Positions 1 through 10,850 of a DNA stretch of 64,000 nt are shown here, piece after piece. The stretch is taken from NCBI GenBank assembly GCA_009103225.1, contig RHPI01000008.1:571512-635511 (forward strand), read 5' to 3'. Each line of letters starts with the position of its first letter. Position 1 is the stretch's first letter. The stretch is from Chlorokybus atmophyticus. Its lineage: Eukaryota > Streptophyta > Chlorokybophyceae > Chlorokybales > Chlorokybaceae. A program made the translations under genes and the position numbers. The notes beneath the pieces were generated by a model. That model did not search any database, had not been told where the DNA came from, and was given only the letters and a program-made list of their open reading frames with translations.

Positions 1-1424
<1,424 letters not shown>

Positions 1425-2339
1425 ACAGCCTGCATCATACTACTTTGCCTGAACCTATGACTGCACCTGAACTGTGCACGTGTCGATTCACACAGGCACC
1501 TCCACGAACAGGTAACATCCTCTCCTTCTCTGCAGCTTGCTTGATGACTATGACTGAAGGGTGCTTATGGCTGCTTAACGCTGGTGTATGCAGATGTGAT
1601 GACGAACGTGTCCTCAAGTGGTGTGGACGACGTGTCCCATTGTGTATGTGTCTAGCTAGGTGCCACGTTCAGTCTATGAACACACGATGGGCGCTGTCTG
1701 AGTTGCGCAAGTGGTTTGTATAGTGTCTGATCTTGTGTTGCTACTTCATCGGTACAGTCAAATTGCTGTGCCCCCGGGCAGTCTGCATCATGCACACTGC
1801 TAAGCATATGTACACCGTATCAGTGCGACACAAGCCACTAGAACAGTCAACCTCCTCAGATAAATGTACATGTTAAGTACAGCGCCAGTCGCTCACTACA
1901 AGTAGTAACACCACACTTATTGCAACCATCACACAGTTGCTCTGCGCACCATATATTGTTACCCACACGTGCAATGGTCAGTCACATGCAGCATTGCATA
2001 TATACTACACATGCAGACCGTCCACTCCACGTTGTTGTCCACTGCCACGTCCTTAGTGCGTCACAGCGGCGGTGCTGACACGACGGCTGCCACACAGGCA
2101 GTGCTCCAGCGCCATCACTGGCGTGTCCTGATGTCACCGCTGTATCGTTGCCGTCATTGTCAGCATCACCCTGCTGCCGCTGCTTGCACTTAGCTACGAA
2201 GCCCCTAGCTAGCCTCCTGGTGTATACAGAAAATTCAAGTGATCATGATACATGCAACATGCATAACACGTGCATTGATCACAAAGCTCACCATCATGCA
2301 ATGATTATCTACCACCGGGGTCTACCTGTACTAGCCACG

Positions 2340-2720
2340 TAGCTATTGCAACTACTGCCTTCAACCCCCATCAGACATACATGCGTGTGCTCATTACCTG
2401 CACGCGTGTGCAGTCAGTTGGTCTTGCAGTTCTTCGCAGCAGCAGCCAGGAGCATGCGCAGCAGACGAACTCCCACTCCCCCTCTCTCTCCCGTTCTCCT
2501 TCATTCACAGCCTCACTCCCGCCATTCCCACGCCCCTCAGCCCCGCCCCTCCGCCCCGCTCTTGCGCCCTGCCCTGTCGGCAGTGGTGCTGTCGTACTTG
2601 CAGCTGCTGTATGTGCCGGTTAGGCGCTGCCAGTGGGGTTAGGTGGTGGGGTTGGCCTATCGTCGCCGTAGCATGGGCAAGCTGCACTACCAACAGCCTG
2701 CTCCCCATGCATGTGTGACG
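2340..2720 (+). repeat. CT-rich dispersed repeat, copy A
   Basis: Contains a polypyrimidine tract, then GGTTAGG..GGTGGGGTTGG motifs, and ends with ACCAACAGCCTGCTCCCATG-like sequence shared with copy B (3650-4130). Copy C at 8165-8460 is inverted. Non-coding. Confidence 0.6.
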
Positions 2721-3649
2721 TCCTTCAGTCCTTGTGCAGTATGCATCTGTCGCCGCAGCTTCTTCACCACTGTCATGTACAGTAGCTTTGGTGGTGTACA
2801 GTACACATACGCATCACTTCGTCCCAGCCTTTGCCGCAACTACGCCAGCAGCTTCTTTATCGGGTAGCCATCGCTTTGCATGGCCGCCAGCAGTTCCGCC
2901 ATAGCCGCCACGAAGTGGGCCTTGTACGTACACACGCGGACAAAGCGTGCGTACTGCGAGACGATGACGCCTTAATTTTGTGGTGGACGGCGTGTTTGAG
3001 GTCGGCAGCGGTGCTCTGTGGCGTGGTATGGCGTGCTAGGCTGGCGACTGCTGATTGCTGTACATATCGCATCAGCAATTAACGTGGTGATGATGCATCA
3101 ACAATACGTTCATGCATCAACATATTGCACCAACAATCTGCTGCCCAGCTGCTCGCTTGTTTTGTGCAGCGATCAACAACTGTGGCAGTGGCTTCGGCTG
3201 TAGTGGTTGAGTCGGCCGTGCACGCAACCAGGGCTGCAAGTAAGCGATTCAGTACAGTGCACGCCCCCCTGACCCCGCTCCCCCACCAAACGGGGGGTAT
3301 ATTATACATGTGACGTACGAAGTATGTCCACTATACGTTATGCACGTTTGCATGGATGCACTGTGGATGTAGCACGTTGGTGCTGTTTATAGCAACTGAC
3401 TTGTTTGTTCTGCTTCAACATCCGTCATCAAGTAAGGCCGGCTGCACACGCCATGTACATGTGTACGGGGTGCTGTATCATACATGTTCAAGGCGTATAA
3501 TATAGTATGCAAGGATTGTGGCATGCATGAGAATGTAGCAAACATGCATGCAGTCCGCACACTACACCATCGCACTCTTATATTCACCACCGGGATGTCC
3601 AAGTTCACTACTTATCTACCTTGACTACTGCCCATACCCCGTGCAACAC

Positions 3650-4130
3650 ACATGCATGCACGTGTATTTACCTGTACAACACGACCAGGGCAGCGTTAAC
3701 AACGGTAGTCAGCAGATGTAGCGGTGCAGCAGTGGCAATGCAGTCAGCAGGCAGCCCATGAGTTCCCTTCCCCTCCCTCTCCCTTCCTCCTTCCCCTATG
3801 TCTCCCTCTCTCTCTTCCTCCCCCTCCTGCTCCTCTCCCTCCTCCGCCTCTATCTCCCTCCGCTCCTCCTTCTCTTCTCTTCGGCCGCAGTCGCTGCGAC
3901 TCGCAATCCTCGGCGCTGCTGATGTGGCAGGGCCCCTCTCCCCGCCCCTCTGCCCTGTCTCCCTCTGGCACACGCATGCAGGGCGACTGCTAGCACTGTC
4001 AGCCCTGCGTTGCGCAGTGTCGCTGTTGACGGTTAGGTGTCGGTGGTGGGGTTGGGTGGTGGGGTTGGTGTCCTCCTTCGTTCGCACGGGCACGCTGTGT
4101 TACCAACAGCCTGCTCCCCATGCAGTGCAT
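3650..4130 (+). repeat. CT-rich dispersed repeat, copy B
   Basis: Starts with TACCTGTACAACACGAC, continues through a TGTAGCGGTGCAGCAG segment, a long CTCCCTCTCC-type tract, a GCTGATGTGGCAGGGCCCCTC block and ACACGCATGCAG, and ends in the block shared with copy A. The reverse complement of 8165-8460 matches most of it in the same order. Confidence 0.65.
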
Positions 4131-4954
4131 CTGTCGCTCATCACCGGTAGTGCTGCTGCAAGTACTTGACCACCATCATGTAGAGCAGCATTGGTGCTGT
4201 GCAGTAGACGTATGCATCTGTCTTTGACATTCTTTGTCGCAGCGTCGCGTTTGCATGCGCACTCAGTTGGTACACATGCACATTCACATGCACAGCAGCC
4301 GCTCACCACAGCCATCATCACATTCAAGTTACCACCGCCAGGCTATATGCTCTGTCAACTCAACCTATCTACCCCGCATGCCCCTCAACAGCAAGAACTC
4401 ACTGTAATACCTGCACAGCGGCTGTGGTCCGGCCAGCCCTTGTAGCGGCAACAAAAACAGTGGTGCACTCGACGGACTCCTCCACCCCCGCTCCCACCCC
4501 CACCGTCACCAATTCGACGGCACGCCTGTGTACATTTATTAGTGGATATGCGTATTGAGTAAGGCAACGGCAAGGCTCCAAACCAGCATGACAACATCTG
4601 CTCAAAGACGCTCAATGTAGTTGCCACAGTCCTGCGGGTGTGATGTACAGTTGCAATGAGGAGTGCCTTGCGCACAATTAACTCACGGACATCAGTAATG
4701 TTAGCCAACAGTCTACATGACATTGAAACAAGGAAGACAAGCATGCAACTGCGGGTTGTTGTGCCTACCAAGCCACATCAGACGATTAACATGATATAAC
4801 TACCACAACATTACATACACTGGAAGCTGACACACAGTGAATAGAATGTGTTCACCCATGAGTGCAATGCATGTCGCTTGTATGTCTCGGCACACGATGC
4901 ATGCCGCCATAGTAGCACACCCCTTTAGTACACAATCAGCTATCTGAGGTGTTA

Positions 4955-5434
4955 CTACTTTAGCCCTGTGAGATACATCAGGCTCACGTCAACCGTTTCA
5001 AACGGTTTGGCAAAGTACACCATGGCTTCTCGGAAGGCCTTTGAGGTGTCCGTCAAGGCCTTGCGCTGACTCATAAGAGTCTCTTGAAGGCCATGGCGGC
5101 TGTCATTGAGACCAGAGCGCTTCCCAATTAGGTCATCCACTTGTTCTTTGAGCGCAACGATCTTAGATCGTTGGGCAGTGCCCATCGACCTTGGGCACCC
5201 GATAACGGTTTCGTCGCAAATCTTACTCGATGACTGACTAAGGACTGAAGGCCTGACGGGTGCCTGAGCCTGCCTGAGCCTGCCTGAAATGTTACTTTTG
5301 GACGGTTGGGTTTGCCGTTGGCTTGAGTGGACTGACGCAGACGGCCGCGGGCCGAAAGTGGTTGTCAGTGGCACTGACCGGCCGAGAGCTGTCAACCAGT
5401 TACCCTTTGGCCGATGTGCACAAATGGCCGTCAC
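4955..5434 (-). CDS. Possible coding segment, coiled-coil C-terminus, unknown
   Basis: A 159-codon open frame on the minus strand. Its C-terminal half (about residues 85-159) looks protein-like and helical (KIVALKEQVDDLIGKRSGLN, then KAFREAMVYFAKPFETVDVS). The N-terminal half is Ser/Gln/Pro-rich and overlaps a short tandem repeat (GCCTGA units, 5264-5290), so the coding part may start near 5190. It could be the last exon of the minus-strand coiled-coil gene at 5792-6231 or a separate gene. No family recognised. Confidence 0.35.
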   Translation of the reverse strand: MTAICAHRPKGNWLTALGRSVPLTTTFGPRPSASVHSSQRQTQPSKSNISGRLRQAQAPVRPSVLSQSSSKICDETVIGCPRSMGTAQRSKIVALKEQVDDLIGKRSGLNDSRHGLQETLMSQRKALTDTSKAFREAMVYFAKPFETVDVSLMYLTGLK

Positions 5435-5791
5435 GGTCCATAACTATCGGCTAACGGTTAGCCGGTAGTTACGGACAGCTGACAGCAATAGCCGGCAGTT
5501 TCTTTGCCGTTACACTGCTGTTAATATGTGACCCTTACCGTTTGACAAAAGTTGGCAATTCTTGCCGTAAGCCAACAGCAACATGCCATGCAGCTTGCAC
5601 AAACCTTGGACTGATTGTTTGGTGTTGCAACTATAAGCCCACAATATATACAATGTACCGGCAGTGGTGAAAGTATGTCCACTTGCAACTGAGCAGCCGA
5701 CTTGCGCATGAAACTACCCTATAACATTGAGTCTAGCTGTCGCACTCATGCGCAGTTTGTCAACCCGTGGTGCCTGCCTCAGAACTTCTCC

Positions 5792-6231
5792 TCAAACCCC
5801 CTCCTCCTGTTCCTCTTCCGACAAGTCTTCTGCTTCAACATCGGAGTCATCTTCATCTGCTGCCTCGCTCGCTAACAGTACAGCGGCTATTTCGTCCTTC
5901 AGCTTGAATGTCAGCGCCTCGCCGTGCACGCGCATGCACTTGATGGTCGCTTTAAGAGTGACCACCTGCATTTGGTAATGCTGTAAGAGTGGCGTGCTGC
6001 CAGAGGACTAGCCCATCAGCATACACATGCTTACCTCGTCTTCCGCTTTGTTGCACTCCGCCAGGCAAACAGTCAGCCTGCCGCGCTGCTCTCGGTTTAC
6101 TCTGACCAACATGGCAATCTGCAAGCATACTGCTTAATTGCCGCTGGAAACATTAAACTAGGTCATGGATGACCCGTTCGTGGTACTCCGCAGCTTCTCT
6201 TTTGCGGCTTGTGAGCTCCCGCAAGTAGAAA
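5792..6231 (-). CDS. Partial coiled-coil protein with acidic C-terminus, unknown
   Basis: Two well-phased exons: 6035-6118, bounded by TTGCAG and GTAAGC, and 5792-5965, bounded by a CAG acceptor and stop TGA. A weaker upstream exon lies near 6170-6231 (YFYLRELTSRKREAAEYHER). The product is helical and charged (MLVRVNREQRGRLTVCLAEC; VVTLKATIKCMRVHGEALTF) and ends in an acidic tail (DEDDSDVEAEDLSEEEQEE). The 5' part is not found. No family recognised. The phase agreement of two independent exons is the main reason to call it. Confidence 0.42.
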
Positions 6232-6615
6232 TAGGCTGTGCATTTGCGAGACTGGCCATGCTGTTCATGTGCATGACACTAGAGGCTGTGCATGAGGGTG
6301 TGCATGTGGTATTGACAGTGTATGTCATGTGCAAGATACTTGAGGCTGTGCATGTGCAAGATAAAAGAACCCTAGCATGTGGCATTGTCAGTGCATCGTA
6401 ACCCACCTTGGTTATGCCAGTCTGTTTGGTCCCTTAAATCATGTCGCCGTGGTCGCAGCTGCTGGTGGGTCGGATGTTCTTAGAGGCAGTATCGTGGTGT
6501 GCCTTTGCCCACTCGAAGGGGGAGCCCCGTAAGATATCGCCCGAGTCACTGTTGTCATGGGCTGTGCCCTTGGTAGGCATGGTGGGGGTTTAACACCAAG
6601 GACACCCCTCCGGCA

Positions 6616-6662
6616 CCCTGCCCGCCCTGTGCGAACATGAAATTCATCCCGGACCTCGACCA
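6616..6662. repeat. 47-bp segment also present at 13861-13907
   Basis: CCCTGCCCGCCCTGTGCGAA and the following 27 bases occur identically at 13861-13907, where the copy runs straight into a gap of Ns. It could be a fragment of a retroelement gag-like frame (CPPCANMKFIPDLDHNAHYA), though that is a guess. Confidence 0.7.
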
Positions 6663-6748
6663 CAATGCCCACTACGCCCCTGGCAGTGCCGCCAACGATC
6701 CACCAAACGCCACATACCCTCGGCATCACGCCCCTGTAAGGGCATAGC

Positions 6749-8244
6749 TTGGCGGAGCTATCAATGGTGTTTTCATGCGCAGGGACTGGCATTGCCAGCA
6801 CTTGTCAATGGTACGAACTGCCATTGCCACTGTACAAAGGTACCATTTGTATGGTACCTTTTGGCAAAGGCATTCTCGTACTATTGAAATGGCTCAATCA
6901 GGATATGTATGCAAAGACTTACTTGGGACGTGCAATGGCTCGATCGTACCATAATAATGGTACGACGGAGCCAGTGAATGGCGGCCAAGTTTTCCGCCTC
7001 TGGCATGCAAGGGTAGCGGTGGCGGTGGCGGTGGCGGCGGGTGTGCGTGTTGCTGGATATGATGCAGCTTACATTGGCGACACATGTGTCGACGTCAGTA
7101 GTGAGATATGGGGGTCCTTTGTCCGTGTTGCCACATGCGCTTCGCCACAAGCAGCTCGGTCCACATGCACATTGTTAGCAGCAGGGTGTGCAAGCAAATC
7201 AAGCTGTATGTCGGCCAGCGTTCATTACAGTACGATGCGGGTCATGTTGAACCGGGGTGTTCGATCCAAGATGCGCACATGCTTGATGCTGAAGGATTCC
7301 TCCAAGAGACACACGCACAGCAGCAATAGGAGGAGGAGGAAGTGAACGAGGGCTTTCGATGTGTGCGTGTGCCTAAGAAACCTGTAGCACGCCAACACGG
7401 AAGTGGAGGCATCTTTTTGCACGCGTCGGAATTCAGGTGGTATGGCTCGGAGCATGCTCTTGCAGTGGCATTCGTGCATTGCAACAACGGCCAAGGCCTG
7501 TCGGCCTCCGACATGGGGCGGATCATTAAGTACATCCGAAATGCACACTTGCTGACGGAAGAGCTCCAGTGGGAGAACGGTGTGCATGTGGCCAGCTACC
7601 TCCGGACCACGATTGCTTTCTCTGAGTCTGAGATGTGTTCACAGTGTGCGGTGCATATACTTCAACTATCAGAGCCATGTCACATATGCACATGCGAGTG
7701 TGCTGCCATATCAGAACTACGTGACGGCTGACCTGCGCAAGCCTGGAGACCTTGAGGATCAGGACATCAGCGTCACATATATGCCGGCCAAGGTCTGTGA
7801 AATGCAGTACCTGATGCAGTATCGATGCAGTATCTATTGTGAGGCCAGCATGCCTGTTAATGCTCTTGGTTGGAGCAGGTATGGCTCGCGCGGTTGTATG
7901 GCAATCCACATGCCGCTAATGGCTTCAATCTCCAGTACGGTGGTGACGAGCACAGCTTTGGCCATCCTTCCACGGGCGATTGGTGGAAGGATGTGGAGGT
8001 GGACTTGATGAGGGAGGTGGGGGAAGCGTCCTACTTGGCGCCTGCCATTCTGTACAGTGACAAGACCACACTGGACAGCGCGGGCAAGCGCTCTGGCTAC
8101 CCTCTGATGGCATCGCTTGCCAATTACAGTTGGGACATGTATGCTAGCAACATGTCCCAAGCGACATTGCACAATGCAGTGCTGCCGGTCGCACTGCATG
8201 CGTGTAGCAGAGAGGGGCGGGGCAGAGGGGCCCTGCCACATTAG
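6749..8244 (+). pseudogene. Plavaka-type DNA transposase remnant
   Basis: Coding traces in several frames. A C2H2-like zinc finger lies at about 7117-7170 (CPCCHMRFATSSSVHMHI), and a helical segment at 7342-7640 (NGQGLSASDMGRIIKYIRN). A short piece at 7735-7810 follows what may be an intron from about 7643. The best block is 7870-8200: LYGNP.AANGF, then STGDWWKDVE, then APAILYSDKTTLDSAGKRSG and YPLMASLANYSWDMYA. The order 'LYGNP - GDWW - P.ILSSDKT.L - (W/Y)P.....N' is the hallmark of Plavaka/CACTA-related transposases of fungi and algae. The frame is cut at about 8200 where the inverted CT-rich repeat begins, so the catalytic C-terminal part is missing. Frameshift against intron cannot be settled by eye. 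Confidence 0.65.
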
Positions 8245-8460
8245 CAGCTGCAAGGGTTGCAGTCAAGGCGACGGCAACCGAAGAGAAGGAGGAGGAGAGG
8301 GAGACGGAGGAGGGAGAGAGAGAGGGGAGGAGGGACGGAGGGAGAGGGCGGGGGAGGGGGACACGTGGGCATGCTGCATGCTGCGTTAAAACTGCTGCAC
8401 CGCTACAGCGAGTGACAACCGTTATTGACGCTGCTGTCGTCGTGTTGTACAGGTAACTAT
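8165..8460 (-). repeat. CT-rich dispersed repeat, copy C (inverted)
   Basis: The reverse complement matches copy B at 3650-4025: TACCTGTACAACACGACG, TGTAGCGGTGCAGCAG, a CTCCCTCC tract, AATGTGGCAGGGCCCCTCTG and ACACGCATGCAGTGCGAC. It truncates the Plavaka remnant on its left. Confidence 0.65.
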
Positions 8461-9299
8461 GGATTGTGTGCGTTGGTTGCATGGCATGCATGACTGACGG
8501 GGTGGTAGCGGTAGTGGTGATAGGTGTAGAGATAGGATAGTGTGACGGGTGATAAAATAGCCCAGTGGTGTTCTATTGACTGAGTGATGTTGTGTGCGAT
8601 GCGTGTGTTGTGCATGTGGTGCATGTCGTGCATGTGGTACAATATATATAGGATGCAGAGATTGTGGCATGTATCACAATGTGAGGCATGCATTGCACAC
8701 CACACACAACAGCACACAACACTTACATTCACCACCGGGTGCTCTTCCTACTTACTACCTACCTAACTTCACTACTAGCTCAAACCCCGTTAGACAAGCA
8801 TGCATGCACGCGCATCACCTGCACCACGGCCGTTGGTGTGCATGTGTGTGGGCATGCGTTGCACGCAGTCAATCCCCTCCCTGGGGTCCATGCAGTGACT
8901 GACATCGTCATCCAAATCAACTTCAAGAACGCCATTTGCAGTCCCTGCCTCCATCAGCCGTGCAACTTCTCCCACAACTGCTGTGCAGCTCATTAGGAGC
9001 ATGATGAGATGCAATCAGACCAGCCACTCGTTTGCCGTGCAAAAGCTAATTTATTCACTAAATTGAGAGACGCTGCCACATATGGACCTGTGGTCAGCTG
9101 TGTCCAAACGCTAGCCAAGCCCGCAACCACCTTATTGACTAACGCACTCACACCTTCTCTGCCATGTACTTGACGCAAAGTTATTTACAGCGCATCAAGC
9201 ATGACAACACTAACATTCCCAGCACAGTGCACTCATCTCTGTACATAGTTGACACCGCCTACCACCGAAGTACACAAGCCGCAGCACTGCCAGGTTTGT
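8461..9299. other. Intergenic/3' flank, no clear gene
   Basis: Contains TG/CA-rich sequence and a segment near 8640-8740 resembling 3490-3600 (GATTGTGGCATG ... CACCACCGGG). Minus-strand frames at 8790-9178 give protein-like words, but I could not join them with consistent splice sites. Confidence 0.5.
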
Positions 9300-9952
9300 T
9301 CAACTTGACTTGGCATGCTCGCCCGCAGACGACTCCGCCACGGTGCCTCCACCTTGCTCACCACCCGCAACCGTTTTCTCGAGCTTCCCGCGTATGGTGT
9401 GGTCATGGATTGTCGCCAAGATCACAGCTGCAAATTAGGGTTAGTGTGCAGGTGCAGAGATCGAGGTTAACAATGGCATGTGCTGCATGGAAAGCAGCTA
9501 AACTCAACAGCTGATCAACAGAGACATGTGAGCATGCATTAGTGACATGCATCGCTTCAGTGTGGTATCAGCTATACCCAAACGGAAAAAGAAGGTTGCT
9601 TGCACAAGCGCAGCACTTGAATGCTAACTTGACCCGAGACAGTTCGTGATAAGATGGCAATTTGCTTGCAAAGCTCTCATGCAAGATTTCGCCAAGCCAG
9701 ACATGCTGCGCAAGTGCTGCGAGCCATCAACCCACAACACATACCTGAGACTGCGAATATCGCGGCGATGGCGATGATAGCGACAATGGTGACAAGCGAG
9801 GTGAAGATGACAAATCTGATGCGGAAGAGCGCCAGGGACGCCACGACTGCAATCGCAATTGTCGAAAAGATTGTCGCCGCCGTGATCTTCCCGGTGATGC
9901 CATGCCCTACGGGCAGCGGAGGTACAGGTGATGACTGTTGTGGAGGAGCCAT
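9300..9952 (-). CDS. Small membrane protein, unknown function
   Basis: Two exons, 9745-9952 (ATG at 9952) and 9300-9427 (stop TGA 9300-9302), joined in phase 1 across a GTATGT...TTTGCAG intron. The product is 111 residues. After a Pro/Gln-rich N-terminus (MAPPQQSSPVPPLPVGHG) come two or three hydrophobic stretches, roughly residues 20-38 (AATIFSTIAIAVVASLALF) and 43-75 (FVIFTSLVTIVAIIAIAAIF continuing into VSAVILATI). A hydrophilic Gly/Ser/Glu-rich tail (GKLEKTVAGGEQGGG) follows, so the protein is presumably membrane-embedded. Family not recognised. The exact exon phase and clean membrane pattern support it; expression is unproven. Confidence 0.65.
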
Positions 9953-10329
9953 TCTCTTGCAGCGTTGAGGCTTGCAAAATCTGCACACAGAACCTTCTCA
10001 GCATGCAAGCCCAACGGAACCAGTGCATTGATGTGGTGGACAGGTAAACTGCAAAATCCCCGTCATGACAACCACAAAGCAGGGCAAAACAACGCACAGC
10101 CGAAGCAAGGCAGCAGAGATGGAAGGTTGTCATGCACGACAAGTGATCATGCTGGAGAAGGAAAGCAAACCTCAGCCATAGGGTATAGGCCAACAAGAGC
10201 GTTGCATGCAGCAAGCTGCATGGTTTGAACGATTTGCTGGAAGAAGTCTGTCATCTGCCTTTTTACTTAGCACCATGCAGCTTCCCGCAAGAAGTCAACA
10301 TGCACACCTAGCCGTCTAACCTTTAAGCA

Positions 10330-10599
10330 ATGTGTAAGAGACGCCTGCACAGCCCATCAAACCCTGAACGAAAGCGCAAGCCACTGCCAAACTCGGACGG
10401 ACCAAGCCAGGGTCGCATGGCCCTAACTACCTTTTTCGGGCAAGGCATAGATTCAGCAGTCAAGCTGTCACTACAGAAAGCTCGACTAAGTTCCTCACAT
10501 GCACACAGGCAGCTGTTGCCATGGCAGGCACACCACGCCCACTGCGAGCAGCTTGCAACAACTTTCCCCGCTAGCCAACAGTACACGTACCTTGCGTGA
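10330..10599 (+). CDS. Possible small ORF with PIP-box-like motif
   Basis: An 89-codon frame starting at ATG 10330. Residues 1-60 look coding: a basic, proline-containing N-terminus (NPERKRKPLPNSDGPSQG), then RMALTTFFGQG. The L-T-T-F-F core resembles a PCNA-interacting (PIP) box, but with Arg instead of Gln at the first position. The C-terminal third is His/Cys-rich and may be intron. It lies 250 bp upstream of POLD2 on the same strand. It could be chance or an upstream exon of an unannotated gene. Confidence 0.25.
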   Translation: MCKRRLHSPSNPERKRKPLPNSDGPSQGRMALTTFFGQGIDSAVKLSLQKARLSSSHAHRQLLPWQAHHAHCEQLATTFPASQQYTYLA

Positions 10600-10850
10600 C
10601 ACGACAGGCGCAAGCACGCCCGAAGGTACAAACCTCCCTCCTCCGCCTCCTCCTCCGCCGCCGCCGCCCGCTTCACGCAACTACGCCTCACCCACAGCCT
10701 GTGACTGACAGGTCTAGAGAATAAGCTTTCGTTAGGCTTGCGGTTTCCCGCGCTTTGCTTGCGGAGCTAGCTTCTTGCTGCACCCGTGGCAGGCGGCGGC
10801 GAGGCGCACGAAGCAGGAGGGTCGGAGAGTGTCTCTCTGCCGTTTGCAAC

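Larger units (their letters stand above)
1425..4900. other. Intergenic region with dispersed repeats, no gene recognised
   Basis: After the SMG1 stop I see no convincing gene up to about 4.9 kb. The stretch holds two copies of a CT-rich dispersed repeat (listed separately), microsatellite-like CA/TG runs, and segments near 2300 and 3580 containing the phrase ACCACCGGG, which recurs near 8735 and (as its complement) near 30985. Short open frames in the CT-rich tracts encode only Ser/Pro or Arg/Glu/Gly runs. Confidence 0.6.

Noticed and set aside
3668-4093. 141-codon Arg/Glu-rich minus frame
   Set aside because: Composition of the CT-rich repeat only; the same tract gives open frames on both strands.
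8790-9178. Minus-strand protein-like words (VVGEVARLMEAGTANGVLEV; NKVVAGLASVWTQLTTG) downstream of the small membrane gene
   Set aside because: They could not be linked by consistent splice phases, and the membrane gene already has a stop at 9300; left as unresolved 3' sequence.
9677-9988. 103-codon frame as the whole membrane protein
   Set aside because: It runs through a GTATGT donor; splicing to 9300-9427 gives a consistent frame and a plausible C-terminus, so only 9745-9952 is exon.
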